A DNA stretch of 64,000 bases from an uncultured Bacteroidales bacterium (GCA_934725015.1 CAKVAS010000004.1:133248-197247); one strand, 5' to 3'. Positions 7,487 through 17,118 are shown, counted from the first letter of the stretch. The notes: a model not told the origin generated them from the sequence alone. Program-made: numbers and translations.

Positions 7487-9657
7487 GACAAGATTATCAT
7501 TTCGCAGTTTTTGCAGTCGAAATGTAGGCTGAGGAAGCGGCCGTTGTTGCGGAGGTAGAGACCTTTGCAGATGTCGTTGGCGGCGGCGAGGGCGGTGTAG
7601 GCGGGAGTCTTGCGGCAGAGCCCCAGCTCGTGGAGCAGGCAGTACTTGCTGCGCATGAGCTCTATGTTTGTCCCGTTGTCCTGCGTCCGTTTGCCCTCCG
7701 CCGAGGCCGTTCCGTCGGTATTCCCGATTTGCAGCCCCCTGTTCAGAGTTTCGTAGGCCGGCTCTATCGTCTCTGCTCCGAGACGGCGGTAGAGCGAGGC
7801 CGCGAGACCGTTGGCCACGTCACTTTTGTAACTGATGCGTTCCGGAAATTTCAGGGTGTCAGGGAGGCTGCCGCTGATTGTTGCCTTGTTCAGAGGCCTT
7901 GCCTTGCACGGCATCCTGTCGAGTTCCCCGGCTATCTCGCGGCGGATGGCGTTGAGCTGCGCGGTGCCCATCATCGGAATGCTGTCGCCTTCTGTCCCGC
8001 TTACGACTGCTGTTTTGCCGTTGCAGCGGATGTCTTTTACGGCGAAGCTGTATATGCTCGCCTCCTTGTCCAGCTGACCGGAAATCATGCTGAGCATACG
8101 CTCCCTGTTTCTCGCCGGTTCAGCTTCAATGACAGTGTCATGCAGCACCTCTCGTCCGTCCTCGCTGACGGCACGGACATGAAAAAGGAAATTCCTGACA
8201 CTGTTCCCCTCACCCGGTGATGACGACTCCTGGCCTTCAACCTCGTTTATCTCCACTGACAGACTGACCGCAATCCTCCGCACGCCTCCCTTCTCGAGTT
8301 CCCGTTCAAAAGCCGTGTCAAGATTGCGGTAGAGCCGGGTTCCCGGAGCGAGCCCTTCGGCCGTCCTGCAAAGGATAGTGCTCCCGTTGCAGACATCGGC
8401 TCTGAAGCCGGCTTCCTTGCCGTCTCGTCCGATGAATGAGAATCCGTCGCCATTGTGAAACTGAACCGACGGTACAGCGGCTCTTGCGCCCTGATTCTTT
8501 CCGTCGTGTGCCGCGACGGCATCCGACCGCGTCAGCGGCTTGACAGTCAGCTTTATGCCTTCCCCTGTGCGGGACACGGCGGAAACCGTCCCGACCTCCT
8601 CTCCGAGTGCCTTCCCGGCATCAAGACAGGCCCATCGGCCGCGCCTGCCGTCGAAGAAAAGCTGCGTGAATCCTCTGTTGAAACTCTTGGCAGGATCCGG
8701 AATGAAGCCGCAGTCCGCGTGCCCGAATGCTGCGCGGCGGTATTTTTCAGGATTCGCTGCCACGAGCCTGTCAAGGGCCTGCGAATAGGCCGCCACTATG
8801 TTCCTGACATAGGAGATGTTCTTGAGCCTTCCCTCAATCTTGAAGGAAGTCACTCCGCCGTCGGCCATTTCCGGCAGCCTGTCCAGAAGCATCAGGTCAC
8901 GCAGCGACAGCAGCGTCCTGTTCATGGCGACCGGCTGCCCCGGCCCGGGCGCTGCTGCCGGGAACTCTTCGGAAGACGGCGATTTGCGCCCGCCGCCAAG
9001 CCTGCCGTCCATTGCGGGCCACATGACAGGCTCGCCCTGCGCGTTCACAAGGTCATATCTCGCCCTGCACGCCTGCACGCATTCGCCCCTGTTCGCGCTC
9101 CTTCGGCTCAGCATCTCCGACAGATAGCACTGACCGCTGTAGCACACGCACAGCGCCCCGTGCACGAACGCCTCCACCTCACAGCCTACGGCCGAACATA
9201 TTTCCCGGACAGCCGCCATCGGCAGCTCCCTTTCAAGCACAATCCTTGAAAAACCGAGGGCGTCCATTCTCCGCGCCTGCTCGACCGTCCTGATTGAGCA
9301 CTGCGTCGAGGCGTGCAGCGGGATTGTCAGCTTCTGAGGATGCTCCATCTCGAAGGCGGGCAGCGCGAAGTCCTGCACAATCAGAGCGTCCGCACCGGCC
9401 TCCTGCATCCGCAAGGCCAGTCCGAAAGCCTCGTCAAGCTCGTTGTCAAAGATGATGGTGTTGAGGGTCACGAACACCCTCGCGCCGAACCTGTGGGCAT
9501 ATTCGCAAAGCCTTCGGATGTCCTCCACGCTGTTTCCGGCCGCCTGTCTTGCCCCGAAGGCCTGCCCGGCGAGATAAACGGCATCGGCACCGCAGTCAAT
9601 GGCCGCGATGCCGATTCCAATGTTCCTTGCCGGAGCAAGCAGTTCAAGTTCTCTCAT
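7444..9657 (-). CDS. U32 family peptidase-like protein (RlhA-type)
   Basis: 737 residues. The N-terminal U32 domain is clear (MRELELLAPARN, GADAVYLAGQAFGAR, THA-like strand LHASTQCSIRT, the FVHGALCVCYSGQCYLSE signature, and further Cys in RGECVQACRARY). A long C-terminal region resembles the DUF3656-type extension of E. coli RlhA, which hydroxylates a cytidine in 23S rRNA; the cysteines fit iron-sulfur binding. The exact substrate here is inferred. It follows a TPR gene by 30 bp on the same strand, probably co-transcribed. The last 13 or so residues (RGDAEKDGMQGGR) are encoded by the inserted hairpin element, so the original C-terminus was probably altered. Confidence 0.9.
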   Translation of the reverse strand: MRELELLAPARNIGIGIAAIDCGADAVYLAGQAFGARQAAGNSVEDIRRLCEYAHRFGARVFVTLNTIIFDNELDEAFGLALRMQEAGADALIVQDFALPAFEMEHPQKLTIPLHASTQCSIRTVEQARRMDALGFSRIVLERELPMAAVREICSAVGCEVEAFVHGALCVCYSGQCYLSEMLSRRSANRGECVQACRARYDLVNAQGEPVMWPAMDGRLGGGRKSPSSEEFPAAAPGPGQPVAMNRTLLSLRDLMLLDRLPEMADGGVTSFKIEGRLKNISYVRNIVAAYSQALDRLVAANPEKYRRAAFGHADCGFIPDPAKSFNRGFTQLFFDGRRGRWACLDAGKALGEEVGTVSAVSRTGEGIKLTVKPLTRSDAVAAHDGKNQGARAAVPSVQFHNGDGFSFIGRDGKEAGFRADVCNGSTILCRTAEGLAPGTRLYRNLDTAFERELEKGGVRRIAVSLSVEINEVEGQESSSPGEGNSVRNFLFHVRAVSEDGREVLHDTVIEAEPARNRERMLSMISGQLDKEASIYSFAVKDIRCNGKTAVVSGTEGDSIPMMGTAQLNAIRREIAGELDRMPCKARPLNKATISGSLPDTLKFPERISYKSDVANGLAASLYRRLGAETIEPAYETLNRGLQIGNTDGTASAEGKRTQDNGTNIELMRSKYCLLHELGLCRKTPAYTALAAANDICKGLYLRNNGRFLSLHFDCKNCEMIILSRGDAEKDGMQGGR

Positions 9658-9687
9658 TTCAGGGAAAAAGCGCTGCCGCCGGGCGGA

Positions 9688-10623
9688 TTATTTCTGAAGA
9701 GCCGCAATCTGAGCCTTGGCAACCTCAGTGTATTTCGGATTTGTGAGAATCTGCTGATAGAACTCTATTGCCTTCGCCTTGTCCCCGGCCTTCTGGTAGG
9801 AAACGGCCAGCGTGCACCTGATGTCGTCAGCCTTCTTGTCGTTCGGAGCGACCGCGAGGAACTGCTCGAAGGCCTCGTTCGCCTTCGCGTCCTGACCGAG
9901 CTTCTGTGCGGACATTCCCGCAAAATAAAGCGCGTTCCCGCTCTCCACATAACCGTTGGACTTCATAGCCGCGTCGTATGCCTCTGCATATTTCTGACCC
10001 TTCAGGGCAGCCTGAGCCTCCCTCAGGTACATATTGGCAAGCTGCTTGTTGGCCGCCTTTTCCTGACCGTTAGCCGCAGCCGCGAGGTAGGCTTCCTCTG
10101 CTTTTGCCAGATTCCCTGCCTGTGCATAGGCCACTCCGAGACGCAGCTGTGCGGTACCGTTGGACGGATTCGCCTTCAGAATCTCGTTGTACGCTGCAAT
10201 GGCTCCATCGTAGTCCTTGGCGTTGAGAAGGTTGTTGGCCTTGTTCATGAGTACCTGAGGCTTAAGCGTCTCGGCGTCCTCGACAACATCCGTCACTCCG
10301 TAGGCCTTTGCCTGCGCGATGGCCTCGTCAATCTCAGCGAGCCCCTTGTCGAGGTTGCCGTCCTTGATTGAATCCTTGGCGATGCTGAACATGATTTTAG
10401 GGATATATTCCTTGCAGTTGTTCACGATGTCCGCACCCTCCTCTCCGCAGGCCTCAGCCATTGTGAGAGCCGACTTGAAATTGTCAAGAGCCTCGGCGTT
10501 GTTCCCGGCCTGGAGAGCCATGGCCCCGTTGTTGTAGGTTTCAGTGGCCTGCGCCATGTCCTGCGCAGAAACGGCAACCGCAGTAGCGAGAGCCGTCGCA
10601 ATGATAAGCAAAATCTTTTTCAT
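9688..10623 (-). CDS. Secreted tetratricopeptide-repeat protein
   Basis: 311 residues starting MKKILLIIATALATAVAVSAQ, a signal peptide cut after SAQ, so it is periplasmic or outer-membrane. Several TPR motifs follow (ATETYNNGAMALQAGNNAEALDNFKSA in two runs; AKDYDGAIAAYNEILKANPSNGTAQLRLGVAYAQAGNLAKAEEAYLAAA; the last around KADDIRCTLAVSYQKAGDKAKAIEFYQQIL). The frame opens at 10746, but the signal peptide fixes the start at 10623. It probably acts as a scaffold; the partner is unknown. It is first in a likely two-gene operon with the U32 gene. TAAATTTG on the minus strand at 10705-10712 is a candidate -7 box. Confidence 0.9.
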   Translation of the reverse strand: MKKILLIIATALATAVAVSAQDMAQATETYNNGAMALQAGNNAEALDNFKSALTMAEACGEEGADIVNNCKEYIPKIMFSIAKDSIKDGNLDKGLAEIDEAIAQAKAYGVTDVVEDAETLKPQVLMNKANNLLNAKDYDGAIAAYNEILKANPSNGTAQLRLGVAYAQAGNLAKAEEAYLAAAANGQEKAANKQLANMYLREAQAALKGQKYAEAYDAAMKSNGYVESGNALYFAGMSAQKLGQDAKANEAFEQFLAVAPNDKKADDIRCTLAVSYQKAGDKAKAIEFYQQILTNPKYTEVAKAQIAALQK

Positions 10624-10837
10624 ATCACTAAAAATTAATCTTCGTGTTTCACACCCGTCCGGATGCACTCCATGTCGAACGCTGTCTCCCGAACGCACGA
10701 ACCGCAAATTTAACATATATTTCTTAAAAATGTACAATTTGGCCACGGTTTATTGCTATTTGCACTAACTTTGTACACAAGATGGGTTCGCATCCGTTCG
10801 GCAGACCGCTTTTGTCGGACGGTTATTGATTGGGATT

Positions 10838-13414
10838 ATGAAGAATGCACGAGTTTTATTTCTTGCGGTGACGCTGCTTGCAATCTGCGGCGCTCCGTCA
10901 GTCATGTCGCAGAGTCTGAATAAGCTGCCGGCCGATTCAAAGATTGCCGTGGGGACATTCCCGAACGGGATGAACTGGTATGTCGTGTCGAATCCTGCGG
11001 AAAAGGGATTCGCTGACTTTGCCCTGGTATATCGCCATTCTGCGGATGCCCGGGATTATGTCGATGTGTCGCGGCGAATACTATCGGCGCAGGGCAGGCT
11101 CCGGAACAGGAACCTCCAGAAATTCCTGTCATCCAACGCCGTGGCTCCGACGAGGACGGGATATGCCGAGTGCACGGACGACGCGGTGACCTTCCGTTTC
11201 GAGGATGTTATGCTCCGGCGCAGTCCGGACATCGCCGATTCGCTGCTTCTCGCCGTCTTCGGAATAGCCGACGAACTCTCCGCGAATGCCGTGACGACGA
11301 GAGACAGTCTCCATTTTCCTCTTGAGAATATGGCGGTGATAGTCTCCGGCGATGTCAACGGAAAGGAAATTGTCTCGAAGATGGGGATATTCTCGCTGAT
11401 GACCCCCGAAAACGTCGTCGCCCGCGATTCTGTCCCGACCGTGAGAGGTATGACGGAGTCCAGGAGAACTGCGGAGGTGGCCGCAGACACTCTGGGCAAC
11501 GTGTGCCGCCTTTCGGCATCCTTCCATTTCCCGAGGATTCCGAGGGAATATATGCCCACTCCGCAGTTCGCCGTGGTTGACAAGATGTCGGACACGTTCC
11601 GCTTCATTGCCGAAAGCAGGCTTCGGGACGCGCTGAACGCCGAAAATCTTCCCTTTGCAGAGATTCGCTCGGAGCACGTGTCGAGCGCGGATGTCTCCGG
11701 ATTCGAATCCATAAGCCTGTCTTTCTGCACGCTCCGGGAGAATGCCGATTCCGCGATGCGCTGTTTCGGGGAAGTCCTCGGGTCGCTTGGCAGGGGAGAG
11801 ATGAGCGTCGATGACATAATCCTTTCCTCTGCTCTGTACAGTGAAAAATGTCTCGGGAAGTCGGCAAATGCAGTGAAAAATTCTGAATATGTGAAAATAT
11901 GCTCGGCGTCGTTTCTCCATGGGGCTCCGCTCACCACGGGTGCGAAGCTCTGCGAGTTCTGCCAGTCGAGGGTGCTTCCGGACACGCTGCAACTGCGGCT
12001 TATGAAGACCTTTTCGGAGGCTCTGCTTTCTCCTGATGACAGCTGCAAGTCATTCTGCGCCGGGTGGAATGACGGAAAGAGCATTTCCGGACGGGCGCTT
12101 GAACTGCGTGACACGCTTCTGCTTCCCCGGCCGTCGCAGAAGAAGTCCAAGGTGAGGACCGGAAAGGAACTTATGTCCGGCGGCGAAGTCTGGACGTTCC
12201 AGAACGGCCTCAAGACCTACTACAAGCGCGTCCCCGGAGCCAAGAAGTTGCATTGGGCGCTGAACGTCGATAAGGGCTATGCCTCAGCCGAGGGGCTCGT
12301 TCCCGGAGAGGCGGCGTTCCTTCCGGAGCTGCTGAAATGCCGGACGCTTCCGGGAATTGACGGCCGGAGCATTAAGGACATCATGACCGCGACGGGCATC
12401 ACGGCCGAAGCCGAGGTCTCCCTCTATTCCACGACGCTGAAAGGCACCGCGACGCCACGGAGCCTGAACCTCCTTCTTCAGGGACTTGTCGGAATGTTCC
12501 GAGGGAGCTGCGCCGACTCATCGGCCGTGGCGGGGCTCATGCGCTCGGCTTCGGTGAGCCGTGAGCTTGCAGCCGGAGGCCGCAGTGCAAGACTTGCCGG
12601 GATTGACAGTCTTGTCTGTGCGGACAATCCCTATTCCGGAATAAGGATGTATGAAAATTTCACTCCCGAGACGGTCCTCAAGGCCGAGCGCCTGTTCGCG
12701 GAGGTTTTTTCCGACCTCGGGAACGGCTTCCTCGTGATTACAGGGGACATGGAGCCGTCCGAACTGCAGAAGCGGCTCGCGTGGTATGCCGGTGAGTTTC
12801 CTGTCGCTTCGCGGCCGGAAAAGCGTCCCCGCGTGCGCTTCAGCCCGGTCTCCGGGCAATCTACGACTTTCCGGAACGGCTTCGAAGAGAGCATCGACGT
12901 ACTGCTCTCTACGGCGCTTCCTATGAATGCCGCAAACCTCTGCGCGTCGCGCCTTGCCGTCTGCCTGCTTGAGGACAGCCTGCATGACGCCCTTGTCGGG
13001 ACCGGCTTTCATGTGAATGTCTCGTCCTCGTTCCTGATGTATCCTCAGGAGCGCTTCAGCGTGATGGTCTCGCTCGATCGTATTCCGGAGGACGGCTTTG
13101 CCTACGGCAGTCTGGACGACACCGAAATCCTCTCCGTCCTTGCCAGACTCCGTTCTGCTCTTTCCGATGTCCCGTCCGCTGAGTGGCCTGCGGCTGTCCT
13201 GAACGCCTATAAGGAACGGCTGAACGGTGAGCACGATGCCGAGGCCGCCACGGCTGAGTACTGGAGGGACGCGCTTGTGGTCCGTTATGCGGACGGCCGT
13301 GACTTCAGCACGAAGATAAACGACAGGATGAATGCCGTGACAGCGCCTCAGGTCAGTGATGTCCTTAAAAGTCTTGTCAATGGCAGCCGGGTGGAATATG
13401 TCGTGATGAAATGA
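10838..13414 (+). CDS. M16-like (insulinase-family) protein lacking the zinc motif
   Basis: 858 residues with a signal peptide (MKNARVLFLAVTLLAICGAPSVMSQ). The fold is suggested by M16-type features: the opening FPNGMNWYVVSNP strand, repeated FENGLKTYYKRV-like stretches at the start of the second half (TFQNGLKTYYKRVPG), and late segments such as LVITGDMEPSELQKRLAWYAGEF and DSLHDALVGTGFHVNVSSS. The HxxEH zinc site expected soon after the first strand is absent; that region reads ALVYRHSADARDYVDVSRR. It is therefore probably a catalytically dead homologue acting as a partner or chaperone. It stands alone in its strand run. TAACTTTG at 10766-10773 is a likely -7 box. Family assignment is moderately sure. 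Confidence 0.72.
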   Translation: MKNARVLFLAVTLLAICGAPSVMSQSLNKLPADSKIAVGTFPNGMNWYVVSNPAEKGFADFALVYRHSADARDYVDVSRRILSAQGRLRNRNLQKFLSSNAVAPTRTGYAECTDDAVTFRFEDVMLRRSPDIADSLLLAVFGIADELSANAVTTRDSLHFPLENMAVIVSGDVNGKEIVSKMGIFSLMTPENVVARDSVPTVRGMTESRRTAEVAADTLGNVCRLSASFHFPRIPREYMPTPQFAVVDKMSDTFRFIAESRLRDALNAENLPFAEIRSEHVSSADVSGFESISLSFCTLRENADSAMRCFGEVLGSLGRGEMSVDDIILSSALYSEKCLGKSANAVKNSEYVKICSASFLHGAPLTTGAKLCEFCQSRVLPDTLQLRLMKTFSEALLSPDDSCKSFCAGWNDGKSISGRALELRDTLLLPRPSQKKSKVRTGKELMSGGEVWTFQNGLKTYYKRVPGAKKLHWALNVDKGYASAEGLVPGEAAFLPELLKCRTLPGIDGRSIKDIMTATGITAEAEVSLYSTTLKGTATPRSLNLLLQGLVGMFRGSCADSSAVAGLMRSASVSRELAAGGRSARLAGIDSLVCADNPYSGIRMYENFTPETVLKAERLFAEVFSDLGNGFLVITGDMEPSELQKRLAWYAGEFPVASRPEKRPRVRFSPVSGQSTTFRNGFEESIDVLLSTALPMNAANLCASRLAVCLLEDSLHDALVGTGFHVNVSSSFLMYPQERFSVMVSLDRIPEDGFAYGSLDDTEILSVLARLRSALSDVPSAEWPAAVLNAYKERLNGEHDAEAATAEYWRDALVVRYADGRDFSTKINDRMNAVTAPQVSDVLKSLVNGSRVEYVVMK

Positions 13415-13416
13415 CG

Positions 13417-13547
13417 GCGCAAAGTTCCCTCACTTCGTTCGGGATGACAGCATTGCTCCTCTGTAATTTCTGTTGGAGTGAGATGAAGCGGGGAATGATA
13501 TGGCTTTTGCCAATCGAACGAAGTGAAGTCGAGAAATCTTTTAATAA
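13417..13547. repeat. Two opposed copies of the modular TGTCATTTCGA element
   Basis: A minus-oriented copy (13417-13452, CCCTCACTTCGTTCGGGATG then ACAG) and a plus-oriented partial copy (13513-13547, ATCGAACGAAGTGAAGTCG then AGAAATCTTT) face each other in the gap between the M16-like gene and the DUF3109 gene. As elsewhere, the plus-strand tail ends shortly before a start codon (13566). Confidence 0.8.
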
Positions 13548-13565
13548 TAGGAAACATTGACAAAA

Positions 13566-14162
13566 ATGAATGAGTACAATTCGATAATTCAGATAGACGA
13601 CGTCCTCGTCTCCGGTGAAATCCTGACCGAATACTTTGCCTGCGACTATGCCAAGTGCAAGGGAATCTGCTGCGTGATAGGCGACAGCGGCGCACCGCTG
13701 CTTGAATGCGAGCTGCCGGCTCTTGAAAAGAACTATGAGCATTTCTGCCGGGCGATGTCCGAAGAGGGGCGCAGGGCCGTGGATGAAAAGGGCTTCTTTG
13801 AGATTGACATCGACGGCGATCTCGTAACCCCGCTCGTTCCGGGCTCCGAGGAATGCGCCTACTGCCGGCGTGAGCCTGACGGCAGCTGCCTGTGCGCCAT
13901 TGAGGAACAGTGGAACAATGGCAACGGAGACTTCTGCAAGCCCATCTCATGCCGTCTCTACCCGATTCGCGTCTCCACGCTCTCCAACGGCATGACCGCC
14001 CTGAACCTCCACCGCTGGGACATCTGCCGCGACGCCTTCACCAACGGCCGCCGCAGGAAAATCCGTGCCTACCGGTTCCTCAATGCCCCCATAACCCACT
14101 TCTTCGGCGAGGATTTCTACGCCGCCCTTGATGCCGCCGCCAAACAATTACGGGGCGAATAA
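13566..14162 (+). CDS. DUF3109 family cysteine-rich protein
   Basis: 198 residues, start ATG at 13566. Eight or more cysteines are arranged as in DUF3109 proteins (CDYAKCKGICCVIGDSGAPL, EECAYCRREPDGSCLCAIE, DFCKPISCRLYPIRV, WDICRDAF), which suggests a metal or iron-sulfur site related to the YkgJ/zinc-cluster group. Function is unknown. The last codons (RGE then TAA) are made by the first bases of the hairpin element that follows, so that element may have redefined the C-terminus. Confidence 0.88.
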   Translation: MNEYNSIIQIDDVLVSGEILTEYFACDYAKCKGICCVIGDSGAPLLECELPALEKNYEHFCRAMSEEGRRAVDEKGFFEIDIDGDLVTPLVPGSEECAYCRREPDGSCLCAIEEQWNNGNGDFCKPISCRLYPIRVSTLSNGMTALNLHRWDICRDAFTNGRRRKIRAYRFLNAPITHFFGEDFYAALDAAAKQLRGE

Positions 14163-14275
14163 AGAGCGGTCTGCCGCGTTGGACGGCTTGATGAAATCCT
14201 CACAGCCGCCAAGGCTGCTGCGGTTTCATCTTCACCGTCCGCCTTGCATCCCGTCTTTTTCTTCACCCCCCCCTT
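14151..14275. repeat. Dispersed 3'-end hairpin element, copy 2
   Basis: Same architecture as the copy at 7362. The apical stem is CAGCC (14203-14207), loop GCCAA, GGCTG (14213-14217). Relative to copy 1 both sides of one base pair changed (A-T to G-C). GATGAAA and TTTCATC arms are kept, as is the CACCGTCCGCCTTGCATCCC block. It contains a C8 run near 14267. It sits between the convergent DUF3109 and 14327 genes. Confidence 0.85.
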
Positions 14276-14326
14276 TCCCCCAAGTTATTTTGAGACAGAT
14301 TTATGCCGGCTCAAAATACGATGTCG

Positions 14327-14815
14327 TTATTCTTCTTGGCTGTTCAGTTTGTACTCCATGTGAGAGACAATGCGCGCCAGGTCCTTCGCCGGGCCTTCGA
14401 GCGTGCCGCCGCCGAAGACTGGGGTGACGGTGATGCGGTCTTCCCAGAGGCGGGCGATTCTGACTCCGGCGCGGCGGGCGCGGAAGCAGAGCTTATCCGG
14501 AGTCTCGCTTTCGAGGAGGTAGTCTCCTCGGTCGGCGAAATATCCCTTGACCACATCGGAGACCTCGCTCCATTCTCCGGGGATGCTGACCTGCCTTTTC
14601 TGGTAGCCGAACTTGGGATAGAGGGCCGAGAACACGAGAAAGACTCCCGCGATTTCCAGGACTGACCTCCATCCGTGGACGAACAGTCCAGCGACCCCGT
14701 TGTCTGTGGGCACGAACTTTGTAAACACGAGCGCGCTGATTACCAGCGTGAAGAGAACCGCGAACCAGCAGAAATACTTGACGGCGCGGACGATATATCT
14801 TACGGCAGGTTTCAT
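14327..14815 (-). CDS. Hypothetical small inner-membrane protein
   Basis: 162 residues. MKPAVRYIVRAVKYF precedes two hydrophobic segments (about 14-36 and 47-66, VLEIAGVFLVFSALY), then a soluble domain (SIPGEWSEVSDVVKGYFADRGDYLLE to KDLARIVSHMEYKLNSQEE). No family is recognised. The start at 14815 is chosen because the upstream part of the frame (to 14929) is unlike coding sequence. On the minus strand TATATTTG lies upstream at about 14890, a plausible -7 box. Confidence 0.7.
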   Translation of the reverse strand: MKPAVRYIVRAVKYFCWFAVLFTLVISALVFTKFVPTDNGVAGLFVHGWRSVLEIAGVFLVFSALYPKFGYQKRQVSIPGEWSEVSDVVKGYFADRGDYLLESETPDKLCFRARRAGVRIARLWEDRITVTPVFGGGTLEGPAKDLARIVSHMEYKLNSQEE

Positions 14816-14956
14816 GTATTCGAAAACTTTTGTGTGAAACGATAACATTATATCCCCATGCCGGGGCATACGGAACGCAAATATAACGATTAATTCGCAT
14901 ATTTTATGTAAATTCGCATCCGCATACAAATAGAATCAACAAAAACGACGATTATT

Positions 14957-15820
14957 ATGGAACAGAACAGTCTTAAGAAAGTGACATACGCCTTGGCTGC
15001 GGTGGCTGTATTACTCGCAGGTGGGTTGGCGTGGAAGTGGTTTGAAGATCATAAACTCGTGACGGAACTTCAGGAGGAAAAGCAGGAACTGACGGAGCAG
15101 ATGCTTGCGCTTCAGAGCGATTACGCTACGTTGTCATCAGACTATGACACAATCAATTCGCAGCTCGACTCCTCCCGCGAGGAGGTCAATCAGCTGATTG
15201 AGAGAATCAAGCAGACCGACGCGACCAACCGCAGGAAGATACGCCAGTACGAGAAGGAACTCGGGACGCTGAGGAGCATAATGAAGAACTATATCGTTCA
15301 GATTGACTCCCTCAACACGCTCAACAAGAAGCTTACAGCGGATGCCGCAGCAGCGCGCCGCGACGCCGCCGAGAGCAAGAGACGCTCCGAGGAACTTTCA
15401 AAGACAGTCGAGACACTCTCCTCACAGGTGGCTACAGGCTCTGTCATCAAGGCACGCGGGCTTTCGCTCACCGCCTACAACGCTTCCGGGAAGGCTACCG
15501 ACCGCAGCAGCAGGGTGGCGCAGTTCCAGATTCGCCTGAGCCTCGTCGAGAACGACCTTGCACCTAAGGGACCGGTGCGGATTTACATCCGCGTGAAGGA
15601 TTCCGACGGAGTGCTGATTGCCGGCACGGAGCAGCGCGCGTTTGAATTCGGCGGCGAGACCCTTGCAAGTTCCGCTTCCCGTGAGGTGGATTATCAGGGA
15701 GCCGAGACGGATGTCGTGATTTATGTGAACGGCATCAAGGACTGCAGCAAGGGCATCTATTCAGTCGAGGCATACACTGAGCAGTCTTCTCTCGGAACCG
15801 CCGAGCTGATGCTCAGGTAG
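14957..15820 (+). CDS. Membrane-anchored coiled-coil protein, unknown function
   Basis: 287 residues. One N-terminal membrane segment (about 11-28, YALAAVAVLLAGGLAWKWF) is followed by a long coiled coil (about 32-160, rich in E/Q/K/L heptads) and a C-terminal beta-rich domain (VIKARGLSLTAYNASGKATD; IRVKDSDGVLIAGTEQ). The architecture recurs in Bacteroidota hypotheticals; the periplasmic coiled coil suggests a structural role, which is inference. It leads a run with hemW 35 bp and pepP 12 bp further on. Confidence 0.8.
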   Translation: MEQNSLKKVTYALAAVAVLLAGGLAWKWFEDHKLVTELQEEKQELTEQMLALQSDYATLSSDYDTINSQLDSSREEVNQLIERIKQTDATNRRKIRQYEKELGTLRSIMKNYIVQIDSLNTLNKKLTADAAAARRDAAESKRRSEELSKTVETLSSQVATGSVIKARGLSLTAYNASGKATDRSSRVAQFQIRLSLVENDLAPKGPVRIYIRVKDSDGVLIAGTEQRAFEFGGETLASSASREVDYQGAETDVVIYVNGIKDCSKGIYSVEAYTEQSSLGTAELMLR

Positions 15821-15855
15821 CGCCGGCTGCGAATACAGATAGAAAGTATGAAAAA

Positions 15856-17118
15856 ATGATTTATGTCCACATCCCTTTCTGCAGGTCGTTCTGCACCTAC
15901 TGCGGATTCTACTCCGAGACTTCGGAGTGCTATGGCCGCTACATCGATGCCTTGCTGAAGGAAATCGAATGCAGGAAGCAGGAAATAAGGGGAACAATGG
16001 ACATGAACACGCTCTATATCGGCGGCGGTACACCATCGGTGTTGCCGCCGTATCTGTTTATAAAGCTCGTCAGGGTGCTGAAGAGGGCCGCCGGCGTCAG
16101 GAGATTCGACGAGTTCACGGTGGAGGTGAATCCGGATGACATCGCGAGGGGATTATGGTACAAGTCGGAATATCCCGAGGTGATGAAGAAATGTGGAGTT
16201 ACCCGCGTGAGCATCGGCATTCAGTCCTTAAGGAATCCGATACTGCGCTGGATGAACCGCCGCCACGACGAGGACAACGCGCTGAGGGCTCTCGATACCT
16301 TCCTTCATTCGGGAATTGATGACGTCAGCATCGATCTGATGTTCGGACTGCCCGCCGTGCGGCGCGAGGGCGGTCGGTTTGCGGGGCGATATACTCCGCT
16401 GCTGTCGGATTATGTCTGGCGCAAGACGCTCAGGGACATCGGCTTCTGGTGCAAGTCCGGGAATGTGCACGTGTCCGCATACCAGCTCTCCGTCGAGCCT
16501 GGTTCCGCCCTTGAGAGAATGATTGAGGACGGGCGGTGCCGGGAACTTTCAGACGAGGCCTGCGGGCGTCAGTACAGCATCCTGTGTGAGGAAATGGCCA
16601 ATCTCGGCTATAACCATTACGAAATCTCGAATTTCGCGAAGCCGGGGCATGAGGCGAGGCACAACTCGGCATATTGGCGTCATGTGCCTTATGTCGGGCT
16701 CGGCCCGGGGGCGCATTCGCTGGAGCTGCTTCCCGACGGGGGACGGCGGCGCAGCTGGAACAAGCCTGATTTGGCGCTGTACCTTGACACCTATGCGCCC
16801 GGAAGAGGCCGTGGCCGGAATTTCGAGGCCAAGCTTGAGGCACTGCGCGGCAGTGAGACGCTTTCCCCCGAGCAGATTGCCATTGAGAACGTGATGCTCG
16901 GGCTTAGGACATCCGGGGGCTGCCTTCTTTCGGAACTGGAGGAGATATGCGACCGGCAGGCTCTCAGAAAAGCCGTTGCAGACGGTCATCTCGTGCCGGT
17001 CGGCGGATGGGAAGCGGCCGGAAACCCCGAGCTTCCGGAACCATACTACAGGATTCCGGAGAGATATTTCTTCATTTCGGACAACATCATCTCCGCTTTG
17101 GTGACGAGTGTGTTCTAA
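15856..17118 (+). CDS. hemW: Radical SAM heme chaperone HemW (coproporphyrinogen III oxidase-like)
   Basis: 420 residues. The radical SAM cluster motif is at the N-terminus: C9, C13, C16 in PFCRSFCTYCGFYS. LYIGGGTPSVLP, FTVEVNPDDI, RVSIGIQSL and HYEISNFAKPGHEARHN (with the family H/N pattern) follow, and a HemW-type C-terminal domain ends the protein. The family inserts heme into target proteins; true HemN oxygen-independent oxidases are longer and carry an extra cysteine (CxxxCxxCxC), here replaced by GF. The middle region after LMFGLPAVRREGG carries a modest insertion. It is the second gene of a probable three-gene run. Confidence 0.92.
   Translation: MIYVHIPFCRSFCTYCGFYSETSECYGRYIDALLKEIECRKQEIRGTMDMNTLYIGGGTPSVLPPYLFIKLVRVLKRAAGVRRFDEFTVEVNPDDIARGLWYKSEYPEVMKKCGVTRVSIGIQSLRNPILRWMNRRHDEDNALRALDTFLHSGIDDVSIDLMFGLPAVRREGGRFAGRYTPLLSDYVWRKTLRDIGFWCKSGNVHVSAYQLSVEPGSALERMIEDGRCRELSDEACGRQYSILCEEMANLGYNHYEISNFAKPGHEARHNSAYWRHVPYVGLGPGAHSLELLPDGGRRRSWNKPDLALYLDTYAPGRGRGRNFEAKLEALRGSETLSPEQIAIENVMLGLRTSGGCLLSELEEICDRQALRKAVADGHLVPVGGWEAAGNPELPEPYYRIPERYFFISDNIISALVTSVF

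Noticed and set aside
14264..14275. C8 tract as a phase-variation site
   Set aside because: It is in non-coding sequence at the edge of a hairpin element, with no gene frame to switch.
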